From Paracoccus amoyensis (GTDB lineage Bacteria > Pseudomonadota > Alphaproteobacteria > Rhodobacterales > Rhodobacteraceae): a stretch of DNA of 64,000 nt. Where the stretch lies: the NCBI RefSeq assembly GCF_014490725.1, contig NZ_JACOQL010000002.1:682001-746000 (forward strand), given 5' to 3'. Shown here piece by piece: positions 1 to 9,326 of the stretch (positions are counted from its first letter, which is position 1; every line of letters starts with the position of its first letter). The notes under the pieces were generated by a model that did not search any database, was not told the origin of the DNA, and worked only from the letters and a program-made list of their open reading frames with translations. The translations under genes and the position numbers were made by a program.

Positions 1-166
1 AAAATTCGCCGGTATTGCCGTTCACCACGGGCATATGCAGGCCCGCTTGCAGGGCGCGGTCAATAATCGGGGTCAGCTTTTGCGGCGCAATTTCGCCGGC
101 ATCATCATAGGGCGTGACAAGGATACCTGAAATGCCGGTCAGTGCCTGATCAAGTGTCAGCGTCAT
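1..166 (-). CDS. Dihydrodipicolinate synthase family protein (5' part only)
   Basis: Only the first 55 codons are in the window; the gene runs off the left edge. The N-terminus reads GISGILVTPYDDAGEI followed by a helix and then MPVVNGNTGEF. This is the start of the (beta/alpha)8 class I aldolase family of DapA, NanA and KDG aldolase, including the G-N-T-G-E loop. The start is ATG at 166-164, with GGGAGGAT just upstream. It lies 11 bp after the IlvD/Edd dehydratase stop, so both are likely one operon, which suggests an aldolase or dehydratase acting on a 2-keto-3-deoxy sugar acid rather than lysine biosynthesis. The substrate is not readable from the sequence. Confidence 0.8.
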   Translation of the reverse strand, partial: MTLTLDQALTGISGILVTPYDDAGEIAPQKLTPIIDRALQAGLHMPVVNGNTGEF

Positions 167-177
167 TTATCCTCCCT

Positions 178-1920
178 TCAGAAGATGTCTGGTTCATCTG
201 CGGCTCTGCCGAAACTTTGCTGGAGAAAGTCGAAGTCGCAGCCCTTGTCGGCCTGGGTGACATGGGTCTGGAACAGAAAGCCGTAGCCGCGGGTGTAGCG
301 CGGTTCGGGGGGCGTCCATGCGTCGCGGCGGCGGATCAGTTCAGCTTCATCCACCAGCATGTCCAGCCGCCGGTTAGGCAGGTCCAGCCGCACCGTATCG
401 CCGTTTTTCAGCAGCGCCAGCGGGCCGCCAACGAAACTTTCAGGCGCCACATGCAACACGCAGGCGCCATAGGATGTACCCGACATCCGCGCGTCCGAGA
501 TCCGCAGCATATCGCGGTGACCCTGCTTGATCAGCGCCTTTGGGATCGGCAGCATCCCCCATTCGGGAAAGCCCGGACCGCCCAGCGGGCCTGCGTTGCG
601 CAGCACCATGACGTGATCGGGTGTTACGTCAAGATTTTCGTCATCGACCGCCGCCTTCATCTGAGGATAGCTGTCAAACACCATCGCAGGGCCTTCGTGG
701 ACCCAATATTTCGGGTCACAGGCGGCGGGCTTGATGACCGCGCCATCCGGACACAGATTGCCGCGCAGCACCGCCAGCGAGCCTTCTGCATAGACCGGGT
801 TCGACAGGGGGCGGATTACATCGTCATTATAGACCTCGGCCCCGGCGATACCCTCGCCCAGCGTCTGACCGGTGACGGTCAACGCCGACAGGTCCAGCTT
901 GTCGGCCAGTTGCGCCATCAGCGCCCGCAGACCGCCGGCGTAGAAGAAATCCTCCATCAGGTAATCTTTGCCGGACGGGCGCACGTTGCAGATCATCGGC
1001 GTGTTGCGCCCCAATGCGTCCAGATCATCAAGGGTCAGATCAATTCCCGCCCGCCGCGCCATCGCGATCAGATGCACCACTGCATTGGTCGAACAGCCAG
1101 TGGCCATGGCGACGATAGCGGCGTTCTGCACCGCCGCCGGGGTGATGATCTGATCCGGGGTCAGCCCTTCCCAGACCATGTCGACAATGCGCCGCCCGCA
1201 ATCGGCGCCCATGCGCTGATGCCCCGAATCCGCCGCCGGGATGGAGGAAGCGCCGGGCAGCGACAGGCCCATCGCCTCGGTCAATGAGGTCATGGTGCTG
1301 GCCGTGCCCATCGTCATGCAGGTGCCCACGGACCGCGCAATGCCGCCCTGAATCCCCAGCCATTCTTCATCGGTGATATTGCCCGCGCGGCGTTCGTCCC
1401 AGTATTTCCATGCATCCGACCCCGACCCCAGAATCTTGCCCGCATAATGGCCGCGCAGCATTGGTCCGGCGGGCAGGAAAATCATCGGCACGCCCGCCGT
1501 GATCGCCCCCATGACAAGCCCCGGTGTCGTCTTGTCGCAGCCCCCCATCAGCACCACGCCGTCCAGCGGGTGCGACCGGATCATCTCTTCCACCTCCATC
1601 GCCAGCATGTTGCGATACAGCATCGAGGTTGGCTTGGTGAAGCTTTCATCGACCGACAGCGAAGGCATTTCCATCGGCAGCCCCCCCGCCTGCAGCACGC
1701 CGCGCTTCACATCCTTGACCCGTTCGGGGAAATGCCCGTGGCAAGAGTTCAGGTCGGACCAGGTGTTCAGGATGCCGATGATCGGACGCCCCATGAAATC
1801 CGCCTCGGAATAGCCCAGCTGCATCATCCGCGACCGATGCCCGAAGCTGCGCAGATCATCCGGCCCAAACCAACGCGAGCTGCGCAAGGATGACGGCGAT
1901 ACACGAGGGGGCAGGGACAT
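178..1920 (-). CDS. IlvD/Edd family dehydratase (sugar-acid dehydratase type)
   Basis: A 580-residue protein of the dihydroxy-acid/6-phosphogluconate dehydratase family, which removes water from an aldonic acid or dihydroxy acid using an Fe-S cluster. The family cysteines are visible in NSCHGHFPE, GGCDKTTPG and the TGCSTNAVVH segment, followed by the C-terminal ISDARMSGTSYGACVLH motif. The sequence style and the neighbours (aldolase family gene, LacI regulator, lactonase-like gene) favour a sugar-acid dehydratase such as L-arabinonate dehydratase over biosynthetic IlvD. The ATG at 1920 was chosen over the longer frame because the family starts near there and GGAG lies 8 nt upstream. The palindromic operator at 1953-1968 lies 33 bp before the start, so repression is likely. 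Confidence 0.85.
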   Translation of the reverse strand: MSLPPRVSPSSLRSSRWFGPDDLRSFGHRSRMMQLGYSEADFMGRPIIGILNTWSDLNSCHGHFPERVKDVKRGVLQAGGLPMEMPSLSVDESFTKPTSMLYRNMLAMEVEEMIRSHPLDGVVLMGGCDKTTPGLVMGAITAGVPMIFLPAGPMLRGHYAGKILGSGSDAWKYWDERRAGNITDEEWLGIQGGIARSVGTCMTMGTASTMTSLTEAMGLSLPGASSIPAADSGHQRMGADCGRRIVDMVWEGLTPDQIITPAAVQNAAIVAMATGCSTNAVVHLIAMARRAGIDLTLDDLDALGRNTPMICNVRPSGKDYLMEDFFYAGGLRALMAQLADKLDLSALTVTGQTLGEGIAGAEVYNDDVIRPLSNPVYAEGSLAVLRGNLCPDGAVIKPAACDPKYWVHEGPAMVFDSYPQMKAAVDDENLDVTPDHVMVLRNAGPLGGPGFPEWGMLPIPKALIKQGHRDMLRISDARMSGTSYGACVLHVAPESFVGGPLALLKNGDTVRLDLPNRRLDMLVDEAELIRRRDAWTPPEPRYTRGYGFLFQTHVTQADKGCDFDFLQQSFGRAADEPDIF

Positions 1921-1952
1921 TGGGAAAACTCCGCGGATGCTTTGCTGTTTAT

Positions 1953-1968
1953 ATGTATACGTATACAT
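1953..1968. promoter_or_regulatory. Palindromic operator upstream of the dehydratase
   Basis: ATGTATACGTATACAT is a perfect 16-bp palindrome with a central CG, the hallmark of LacI-family operators. It lies 33 bp upstream of the dehydratase start. A near copy sits at 2064-2079. The LacI-family gene at 3399 is the likely partner (inference). Confidence 0.65.
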
Positions 1969-2063
1969 TATGTGAAAGCAACGATATTTTGAAGGCAGTT
2001 TTGGGAATACTTCAAATTCTAAGAACATATTGACAGATGGGCGTCAATTATGCTGAAAGATTT

Positions 2064-2079
2064 ATGTATTCGCATACAT
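2064..2079. promoter_or_regulatory. Second copy of the palindromic operator
   Basis: ATGTATTCGCATACAT matches the site at 1953-1968 at 14 of 16 positions and keeps the central CG. The two sites are 111 bp apart, which would permit repressor looping. It stands directly before the decayed TctA gene, so it probably once controlled the transport operon. Confidence 0.6.
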
Positions 2080-2137
2080 TGTGGGGCGAGTGAGGAGTGC
2101 GCCCGACAATCGCGCCAAGAAAGGTCGTGTGCGGCCG

Positions 2138-3356
2138 ATGGCGCAGCGGGGCGAGGGAGAAAAGGCGCTGCGCATCGGCATCATCTCATCGCTGGTGGGT
2201 GGTCTGATATCGCTGGCGGCGCTGTTCTTGTTTGCCCCGGCACTGGCCGATTTCGCGATCAAGTTTTCCTATGTCGAGAAATTCCTGATCATCCTGTTCG
2301 CGCTGACCGTCATGGCGGCACTGTCCGAGGATATGTTGCTGGGCATCTTTTCCGGCTTTCTGGGCATCTTCGTCAGCCTGATCGGGGTCTATGACGTGAC
2401 CGACGGCGGCAACGGCGAATATCGCCTGATCCCGCCCGGCACGGAATACTGGCTGGAATCCGGGTTTTCGCTGCTGCCAGTGCTGATCGGCCTTTTCGGG
2501 CTGGCCACCATCCTGGAAGCAGCCGAGGCGGGGATGCCCAAGGGCCAGTCGCTGAAGGATATCAAGGTGGGCGAACACAGCCGCTTTCGCTGGTCGGTGT
2601 TCAAGGGGCAGGTCACGAACCTGATCCGGTCATCGGGGATCGGGACGTTTGTGGGCATTTTGCCAGGCGTTGGTGGCTCGGCCGCATCCATTCTGGCTTA
2701 TACGGCGGCCAAGACCACGTCGAAGGAGCCTGAAACCTTTGGCAAGGGCAATCCGGCGGGCGTCATGGCGTCGGAATCCGGCAATAACGGTTTGACCGGG
2801 GGGGGCGCTGGTGCCGCTGCTGTCGCTGGGCATTCCGGGCGATGCAACGACCGCGCTGCTGATCGGGGCCTTCACTTTGCAGGGAGTGCAGGTCGGGCCG
2901 CTGTTTATCGGCAACAACCCGATGACGTGGGATGCCATGATCATCGCCATGCTGATCGCCAACCTTGCAATGTTCGTGATGATGTATTTTGCGATCCGCT
3001 GGCTGGCGATGGTGGTGGCCGTGCCCAAGCACATCCTGTTCCCGGTCATCCTCATGATGTGCGTGGTCGGGGCCCATACGATCAATTACGGCATCATGTT
3101 TGACGTCTGGACCCTGTTGGTTTTCGGTATCTTTGGCTGGGCGGCCACCAAACTGGGGCTGGAAATCGCGCCCTTCGTGATCGGCTTCATCCTTGGCCCA
3201 TCGGCCGAAATCTACTTTGTAAAAAGTCTGGAAAGCTTCGGTTCGCTAAGCATCTTCTTCACGAAAAGCTGGATTGTCGTGCTGTTGTGGGTGCTGATCC
3301 TTGGCTCGGTCGTCGGGTCGGTGATGCTGGCGCGGCGGAAGTCGTCCATGCTGTAA
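2138..3356 (+). pseudogene. Tripartite tricarboxylate transporter TctA, truncated and frameshifted
   Basis: TctA is the large membrane permease of tripartite tricarboxylate transporters, normally about 500 residues. Here homology begins only at PMAQRGEGEKALR, so roughly the first 120 residues, including the conserved N-terminal substrate-site region, are missing. A second lesion is a run of 8 G at 2798-2805. The frame read up to SGNNGLTGG is lost there and continues in another frame as ALVPLLSLGIPGDATTALL. Removing one G restores continuity. The rest keeps the family's membrane helices to the stop at 3356. No TctB or TctC gene is visible, so the transporter is a remnant and the locus lost its own uptake system. 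Confidence 0.85.
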
Positions 3357-3398
3357 TACCTCTTGCGCGGCATGTGATCACGCGGCAATCAGTTTGAT

Positions 3399-4445
3399 AT
3401 GAGCGCATCGGATAACAAAAGCAGCAGTCGTCCCCTTGGTAAAGGCAGGGGGGCGGTGACCATGACAACCGTCGGTCGGATGGCCGGCGTGTCGCAGGTG
3501 ACGGTGTCGCGGGCCTTGTCCGATCCGTCGAAAGTGTCGCCCGAAACGCTGCGCCGTATCCGTGAGGCGATCGAACTGACGGGCTTTGTGCCAAACGCAC
3601 TGGCGGGGGCGCTGGCATCGCGGAAAAGCAACCTGATCACCGCGCTGGTCCCGTCGATCACCAATATCGTCTATTCCAGCCTGCTGCATGGCTTTTCTGA
3701 CATCATGCGCGACAAGGGCTATCAGATCATGGTCTCCGAAGTGGGCTTTGATCCGGCACGAGAACAGGAAACCGTCGCCGCCCATCTGGCCCGCCGTCCC
3801 GATGGAATCCTTCTGACTGGCATTCATCACAGTGCCGAGGTGCGGCGGATGCTGATTGGGGCAGGCGTTCCGGTCGTCGAGGTCTGGGATATCACCGAAA
3901 CCCCGATTGATTGCTGCGTCGGCTTTTCCCACACGGAAACCGGCATTGCGGCGGCTGAATTTGTGGTGGCTGCCGGGTATCGCAATGCGGCGACGGTCAC
4001 GGCGGGGGACGCGCGGGCCAGACGTCGGCGTGATGCTTTTATCGACCGCTATGCAACGCTTGGGGGCAGCCCCGTGGCCCGGATAGATTTCCCGGCGGGA
4101 ACGGCAACCCTGGGACAGGGACGCGAGGCTTTGTCGGCACTGATCGACGATCAAGGATTCTGGCAAGGCGTGGTTTTTTGCAGCTCTGACCAGTTTGCGC
4201 ATGGCGTTTTGACCGAGGCCGTTGCGCGTGGCCTGTCGGTGCCCGACCAGATTGCGGTCGTTGGCTTTGGCGATCAGGATTTCAGCGCACACACCTTTCC
4301 GCCGTTGACGACGATCCGGGTTGACCGCGATGCCTTGGGCAAGGCGGCGGCCAATGCCCTGTTACGCCGCTTTTCGGCCGAGATGCCGCAACCCACGGAA
4401 ACAATTGATGTGGGCTTTCAACTGATCCGACGGGCATCGGCCTGA
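3399..4445 (+). CDS. LacI family transcriptional regulator
   Basis: A 348-residue repressor. Residues about 24-75 form the LacI helix-turn-helix and hinge: TTVGRMAGVSQVTVSRAL, then the hinge-type PNALAGALASRKSNLI. The remainder is a periplasmic-binding-protein-like sensor domain (peripla_BP_3 type), with the C-terminal motif VVGFGDQDFSAHTFPPLTTIRVD. It sits 42 bp downstream of the TctA remnant. The two CG-centred palindromes at 1953 and 2064 are likely its operators, with a sugar acid as inducer (inference). Confidence 0.9.
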   Translation: MSASDNKSSSRPLGKGRGAVTMTTVGRMAGVSQVTVSRALSDPSKVSPETLRRIREAIELTGFVPNALAGALASRKSNLITALVPSITNIVYSSLLHGFSDIMRDKGYQIMVSEVGFDPAREQETVAAHLARRPDGILLTGIHHSAEVRRMLIGAGVPVVEVWDITETPIDCCVGFSHTETGIAAAEFVVAAGYRNAATVTAGDARARRRRDAFIDRYATLGGSPVARIDFPAGTATLGQGREALSALIDDQGFWQGVVFCSSDQFAHGVLTEAVARGLSVPDQIAVVGFGDQDFSAHTFPPLTTIRVDRDALGKAAANALLRRFSAEMPQPTETIDVGFQLIRRASA

Positions 4446-4687
4446 CGATAACCGGTTGCGATGGCGATGTTCGGAACTGGTCGCACGCCATTAAAAGTAG
4501 GCTTGCCGAGAGTTGTTGCGCCATCGAACTGCGGAATGAGCGTGACAAGGCACTGGCAGAAGGTGACAGCGCATTCTGCGCCCCTGCCTGTCGCGGCTGG
4601 ACGCCGCCCTCTGACAAGGATCTCGACGCCGTCGAAGGGCAGAAAAATTAACGAAAAGGGCGCGTGTGTCACGCGCCCTTTTGCATT
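4446..4687. other. Intergenic region between convergent genes
   Basis: This 242-bp stretch separates the LacI gene from the convergent SMP-30 gene. Short open frames exist on both strands, but none resembles a known protein or has a ribosome-binding site. The only clear element is the strong stem-loop at its right end. Confidence 0.5.
4654..4682. terminator. Strong bidirectional terminator
   Basis: AAAAGGGCGCGTG-tgt-CACGCGCCCTTTT is a perfect 13-bp stem with a 3-nt loop, flanked by A and T runs on both sides. It lies 5 bp from the stop codon of the leftward SMP-30 gene and would also stop rightward transcription from the LacI gene. Confidence 0.9.
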
Positions 4688-5902
4688 TCAGCCAAAGCTG
4701 ACGCCCTGTGTTGCCATCGGAACGGCATAAAGCGATTGACTGGCCGCCATGAACAGGACGTTCCGCTTTGGCCCGCCAAAGCACAGGTTCCCGCACACTT
4801 CGGGCAGACGAATCCGGCCCAGCAGTCGCCCATCAGGTGCCCAGCAGGTAACGCCGTTATAGCCGACGGCACGACCTGCGCTGCTGGAAGCCCAGAGATT
4901 GCCATAGACGTCAACACAGACGCCATCGGGCGAACACTTGATGTCATCGACAATGCAATCCGTGAAGACGCGACCGTTCGAGACTGTTCCATCTTCGGCC
5001 AGATCAAAGATGAAGATCTCTCCCTTCCCGCCTTCGCCGGTATCCCCCGGTCCTGCGCCGGTGCTGGAGACATAGAGCCGGTCGAAATCAGGAGAGAAGC
5101 AAAGCCCGTTCGGGTTCTGAAGCTGCACCTCATCGATCATGCGCGAGATGGTGCCGTCCTCGGTCACGCGATAGACGCCATGACCCATTTCACGCCGCGC
5201 ATCGCCGATATCGGGGGGCTGACCGACACGAGGGTCGAGATGCCCATCGGGATTGGACGGACCGCCCGAGGCATCCGGTGCCCCTTCGTAAAGCTGGCCG
5301 CCATAGGGCGGATCGGTGATCCATATCGTGCCGTCTTGATGCTGGGTCACGTCATTGGGTGAATTGAAGCGTTTTCCTTCGAATCTGTCTGCGATGATCG
5401 TTACGGTGCCGTCCAGTTCATATCGCACGACGCGGCGGGTCAGATGTTCGCAAGAAAGCTGCCGGCCCTGCCGGTCGAAGTAGTTCCCATTCGAGTTATT
5501 GGACGGCGCGCGCATCACGCTGACATGCCCGTCGTCCTGTAACCAGCGCAGTTGGCGATTGTTCGGAATGTCGGACCAGACCAGATATTGACCAACGGCG
5601 CTCCATGCGGGGCCTTCGGCCCATAGCGAACCGGTCCAAAGCCGTTTGATCGGTGCATTGGCCTGAATCAGCGCCCCGAAGGCCGGGTCATGGGTGACCA
5701 GATCCGGGTCCACGAAATAAACATTCGGTGGCGCGTCCGGCTCGAAACTGCGGGGGGGCGTGGTCACAGTGCTGGGTGGTTCCGGTGCTTGCTGTGCCAA
5801 AACCGCAGGGGCCGCCAGAACGGTGGCCGCGCCAAAGCCAAGCGCCCCGATTGATTGGCGTCGGGACATGGCTTTGCCGTTTCGGTCTTCACGGTGTGTC
5901 AT
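4688..5902 (-). CDS. Exported SMP-30/gluconolactonase/LRE-like protein
   Basis: A 404-residue beta-propeller of the SMP-30/gluconolactonase family, whose members open sugar lactones with a bound metal ion. Recognisable blades are LWAEGPAW, the FNSPNDVTQHQDGTIWITDPPYG block and the NPNGLCFSPDFDRLYVSST block, which carry the usual metal-binding Glu, Asn and Asp positions. The N-terminus has twin arginines (SRRQSIG) and a hydrophobic stretch ending APAVLAQQ, a Tat-type signal that would place it in the periplasm. The ATG at 5902 was chosen for the GAGGG nine bases upstream; an internal ATG at 5869 is possible. Its neighbours suggest it supplies a sugar acid to the dehydratase/aldolase pair. Confidence 0.85.
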   Translation of the reverse strand: MTHREDRNGKAMSRRQSIGALGFGAATVLAAPAVLAQQAPEPPSTVTTPPRSFEPDAPPNVYFVDPDLVTHDPAFGALIQANAPIKRLWTGSLWAEGPAWSAVGQYLVWSDIPNNRQLRWLQDDGHVSVMRAPSNNSNGNYFDRQGRQLSCEHLTRRVVRYELDGTVTIIADRFEGKRFNSPNDVTQHQDGTIWITDPPYGGQLYEGAPDASGGPSNPDGHLDPRVGQPPDIGDARREMGHGVYRVTEDGTISRMIDEVQLQNPNGLCFSPDFDRLYVSSTGAGPGDTGEGGKGEIFIFDLAEDGTVSNGRVFTDCIVDDIKCSPDGVCVDVYGNLWASSSAGRAVGYNGVTCWAPDGRLLGRIRLPEVCGNLCFGGPKRNVLFMAASQSLYAVPMATQGVSFG

Positions 5903-6121
5903 TGCAGAGCCCTCGCATAACTTGATGTGAATAATTTTTCTATGCACAATTGTGGGTTTGGCTTTGGATCAAAATCGCGGCGCAGCCGTGAATCGGCAGG
6001 ATGGCGCTGTCGGATAGATCGAATGCGATGAAAACTTTCAGCGCTTTGCGCTTCACGATTAACCGCGCACAGAGCCAAATGGCCTAGCTCTCATATTGTT
6101 CAAAAACGAGGGCAGGCAGGT

Positions 6122-6508
6122 ATGACAGTGAACGATAAATGGGGTGATAACCACGTCGGCGATCCGGTGGATCGGGCAGCAAGCTGGGCAGATCTTCTAC
6201 CCGCGGTCATGGTGTTGATTGCCGGTCTTATCGGCATCGTTCTGGTGACGTTGCTGACCGCCAGCGTGCCGGGGCAATATCTGGTGATTGCACGGCCTGG
6301 ACTAGACCAGGCCGATGTTCTTGACCTTGTCTATCGCGCCAATGGTGGTGTGCTTGGCTTTGGCGGCCTGTCAAATATTGCCATTGTTGCATCGGATGAC
6401 CCCGGCTTCAAACAGACGGTCATCGCGGGCGGGGCGTTGTTCGTTCTGCCATCGCCGCGGCTACTGGGTTGCTTTTCCCCTGTTGAAGGGTTGTCCCATG
6501 AATTCTGA
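6122..6508 (+). CDS. Small membrane protein preceding the hybrid kinase
   Basis: A 128-residue protein with one clear membrane helix (LLPAVMVLIAGLIGIVLVTLL) and a soluble tail. It resembles no family I can name. The start is ATG with an AGG-rich region just upstream, and its end overlaps the kinase start at 6498 by 11 bp, so the two are translationally coupled. The role may be sensing or accessory to the kinase, but this is inferred only from position. Confidence 0.65.
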   Translation: MTVNDKWGDNHVGDPVDRAASWADLLPAVMVLIAGLIGIVLVTLLTASVPGQYLVIARPGLDQADVLDLVYRANGGVLGFGGLSNIAIVASDDPGFKQTVIAGGALFVLPSPRLLGCFSPVEGLSHEF

Positions 6509-9326
6509 AATCAATTGCTTGCGCGAACGTTTTGGCGGGCTGCTGGTCTTGCTACTTTGGGCACATGTGCCGCTTTTGGGGGCGGCGGCAGCGTGGAATA
6601 AAGCCATGCCGATGGTCACGGCCATGATGATCGGTGCCGTTCTGGCCGCAATATACCATCTGACCTGGCTGCGGTTCGGAACGGCCCCGGTGGCGCGGTA
6701 TCTGGCAAGCGTCGTCCTGATTGGTGAGCCGGCATTTCTGCTTGTGCTTTTTTCGGGGCACCCGTGGCAGATGGACATGCATATGTATTTCTTCGCAGTC
6801 ATGGCGCTGAACATCGCATGGTTCGACCGGATCGCATTGATTCTGGCCGCCGCAGCAACTGCATTGCATCATCTTGTGCTGCTTTATCTGCTGCCCTCTC
6901 TGGTTTTCCCGGGTGAGGGGAACCTTGCCCGGGTGGCCCTTCATGCCGTGATCGTGGTGTTTCAGATGCTGATCCTGATCTGGGTGACCGACAAGGTGCG
7001 CATGGCCTTTGATCGGATTGGCATGATGGGCGATGAGCTGGTTTTGAAAAGCATTGCGCTGGAGGACCGCAATCGAGCGGTCGAAGAATCCAGCCGCGCC
7101 AAAAGCATGTTTCTGGCAAATGTCAGCCATGAAATCCGCACGCCGATCAACGCCATCCTTGGCTTCAGTCACCTGCTTCAACGCTCTGCGCTGGACCTGC
7201 AGCAGCGCGACTACGTGGCCAAGCTGAACAGCGCCGGTGTTTCGTTGTTGCGCCTGATTAACGACATTCTGGATTTCTCAAAGAATGAGGCTGGGAAACT
7301 GCTGTTGGAGGCGCATGATTTTGACCTTCGTGCGGCGATCGCCAGTCAGGTCCAATTGGTCACTGAAAGCGCACATGTAAAGCGCCTGACGATCGACGTG
7401 CAAATTGATGACAACATCCCCCTGCTTCTGGTCGGTGATGAACTGCGCTTGAACCAGGTGGTTCTTAATCTGCTGACCAATGCAATCAAGTTTACGGAAA
7501 AAGGTGGCGTGATGATCGCCGTGCGGATGGTCGAGGAAAATGGCGGATATGCCACGATCAGGTGTTCGGTCAGCGATAGCGGCATTGGTATGGCGCCGGA
7601 ACAGCAACGAAACCTGTTCACCTCTTTCACGCAGGCAGACAGCTCAACCACCCGGCGTTTTGGCGGAACAGGGCTGGGCCTTGCCATCAGCCGCCAGATT
7701 GTTGAGCAGATGGGCGGCGGGATCACCGTCCAGAGTGCACCGAACAGTGGCAGCGTTTTTTCATTCGCCGTGCGTCTGCAGATTTCTCGGTCCATTCCGC
7801 AGCCGGTTTCGCCGGTGAATAAGTCGCTATCGGGTCTGCGTGTGCTGGTGGCGGACGATAACCCGGCCTCGCGCGATATCATCAATGAAACGCTTGGCCG
7901 GTGGGGATTGCATGCCGATCTGGTCTCGTCAGGGCCAGAGGCGCTGTCACTGCTGGAACACAGCAAGACCATCGGTCAAGCCTATGATCTGCTTCTGCTT
8001 GATTGGAAGATGCCGGGCATGGACGGATTGGAAACCTTGCGCGCGATGCAGGAAAGTGTCGCTCAGCAAGACATGCCGATTACGTTGATGGTGACAGCAT
8101 ATCCTGTCGATGAGTTTCTTCGTGACAATGATCGCAAAGCCATCAATGCCGTGCTGCGAAAGCCGGTCGATCCGCATAATCTGTTGGAAATATTGAACCA
8201 GCTTTTCGCGCCCGCCGCACGACGCGAAATGGCCGTGCCGCGACCGGATATTATCGCCCTTCCGCGTTTGCGCGATGATTTGCACGGGTTGACTGTGTTG
8301 TTGGTCGAAGACAATGCCATTAACCGTGAAATTGCGATCGAATTGCTGACCGATGCGGGGCTTGTCGTGGACTGGGCCGAAGATGGGCGTGTCGCCTGTC
8401 GCAAGGTTCTTGTCGAAGACAATTGCTATGCCGCGGTGTTGATGGATGTTCAAATGCCGGAAATGGACGGTATCGAGGCAACCCGCGAAATTCGCAGAAG
8501 CCTGGATACCGGTGAACTGCCGATCATCGCAATGACCGCCCACGCCTATGATGAAGAGCGGCAAAGATGCCTGAACGCAGGAATGAACGATCATATTTCC
8601 AAGCCCGTCGATCCCAAGCTGTTGGTGGCAAAGCTGGAACGCTGGCTTCAGCCAAAGGCTGAACAACGTGATCAGGACCGGTCGCAACCTGCCGCAGCAT
8701 CCATCGATAATCTGCCCGAAAGTTTGCCTCCATTTGACCTTGCCACCGCGTTGCGGCGGGTGAACGGCAAAGCGGCATTGTTGCGACGACTGATTATTGG
8801 CTTCGCCGCGACTTACGCATCTGTCGCAGATGATTTGACGGACTTCATTGCCACGGGGGCGCACGAGGACGCCAGCAGGCTTGCCCACACGCTGAAAAGC
8901 GTTGCCGGATCGCTGGAACTGCCACAGGTGTCAAATCTGGCCGGACAGATCGAAGCGCGACTGGCGCAACGCGATCTTGGTGGCGTAAATACCTTGATCA
9001 CCGAACTCTCGGCACAGGTTGCACCAGCAATAGCAGCGGCTGAAATCCTGACAAAATCGCCAGCCTCCGAGCAGGCAGAACCGAAGCCGACGACAGATTT
9101 TGTCCAGATCCAGGACGCATTTGATACGCTTTACGCGCAGGTGCAGCGCCGCAGCCTGTCGGCGCGAAAGGGCTTTCATGTCTATGCCAGCGCGATTGGA
9201 TTGCCGGCCGCAGCGACCGACAGCCATCCCGTCATGCAGGCGCTGACACAGTTGGACTATGATGCAGCAGCAAGGCTGCTTGATGCACAACAGCCGCGAC
9301 ACGAAGACAGGGTGGCCTCGGCATGA
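6498..9326 (+). CDS. Membrane hybrid histidine kinase (HisKA-HATPase-REC-REC-Hpt)
   Basis: A 942-residue phosphorelay kinase. Residues 1 to about 170 hold five or six membrane helices. HisKA follows with His211 in NVSHEIRTP, then a HATPase domain with an N-box (LLTNAIKFT) and G-boxes (DSGIGM, GGTGLGLAIS). Two receiver domains carry phospho-acceptors Asp502 (LLDWKMPGMDG) and Asp650 (LMDVQMPEMDG). A C-terminal Hpt domain has His797 in AHTLKSVAGSL. ATG 6498 was preferred over the longer upstream frame because membrane helices begin right after it and AAGG lies upstream. It overlaps the REC-GGDEF gene by 4 bp (ATGA), so that diguanylate cyclase was probably its output partner before the prophage broke it. 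Confidence 0.93.
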   Translation: MNSEINCLRERFGGLLVLLLWAHVPLLGAAAAWNKAMPMVTAMMIGAVLAAIYHLTWLRFGTAPVARYLASVVLIGEPAFLLVLFSGHPWQMDMHMYFFAVMALNIAWFDRIALILAAAATALHHLVLLYLLPSLVFPGEGNLARVALHAVIVVFQMLILIWVTDKVRMAFDRIGMMGDELVLKSIALEDRNRAVEESSRAKSMFLANVSHEIRTPINAILGFSHLLQRSALDLQQRDYVAKLNSAGVSLLRLINDILDFSKNEAGKLLLEAHDFDLRAAIASQVQLVTESAHVKRLTIDVQIDDNIPLLLVGDELRLNQVVLNLLTNAIKFTEKGGVMIAVRMVEENGGYATIRCSVSDSGIGMAPEQQRNLFTSFTQADSSTTRRFGGTGLGLAISRQIVEQMGGGITVQSAPNSGSVFSFAVRLQISRSIPQPVSPVNKSLSGLRVLVADDNPASRDIINETLGRWGLHADLVSSGPEALSLLEHSKTIGQAYDLLLLDWKMPGMDGLETLRAMQESVAQQDMPITLMVTAYPVDEFLRDNDRKAINAVLRKPVDPHNLLEILNQLFAPAARREMAVPRPDIIALPRLRDDLHGLTVLLVEDNAINREIAIELLTDAGLVVDWAEDGRVACRKVLVEDNCYAAVLMDVQMPEMDGIEATREIRRSLDTGELPIIAMTAHAYDEERQRCLNAGMNDHISKPVDPKLLVAKLERWLQPKAEQRDQDRSQPAAASIDNLPESLPPFDLATALRRVNGKAALLRRLIIGFAATYASVADDLTDFIATGAHEDASRLAHTLKSVAGSLELPQVSNLAGQIEARLAQRDLGGVNTLITELSAQVAPAIAAAEILTKSPASEQAEPKPTTDFVQIQDAFDTLYAQVQRRSLSARKGFHVYASAIGLPAAATDSHPVMQALTQLDYDAAARLLDAQQPRHEDRVASA

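Noticed and set aside
142..1287. A 381-codon plus-strand frame opposite the dehydratase gene
   Set aside because: It is antisense to a well-conserved enzyme, has no ribosome-binding site and its product is His/Arg-rich in the way of shadow frames in high-GC DNA.
4418..4730. Short frames on both strands between the LacI and SMP-30 genes
   Set aside because: No similarity to any protein I know and no start signals; they overlap the strong terminator.
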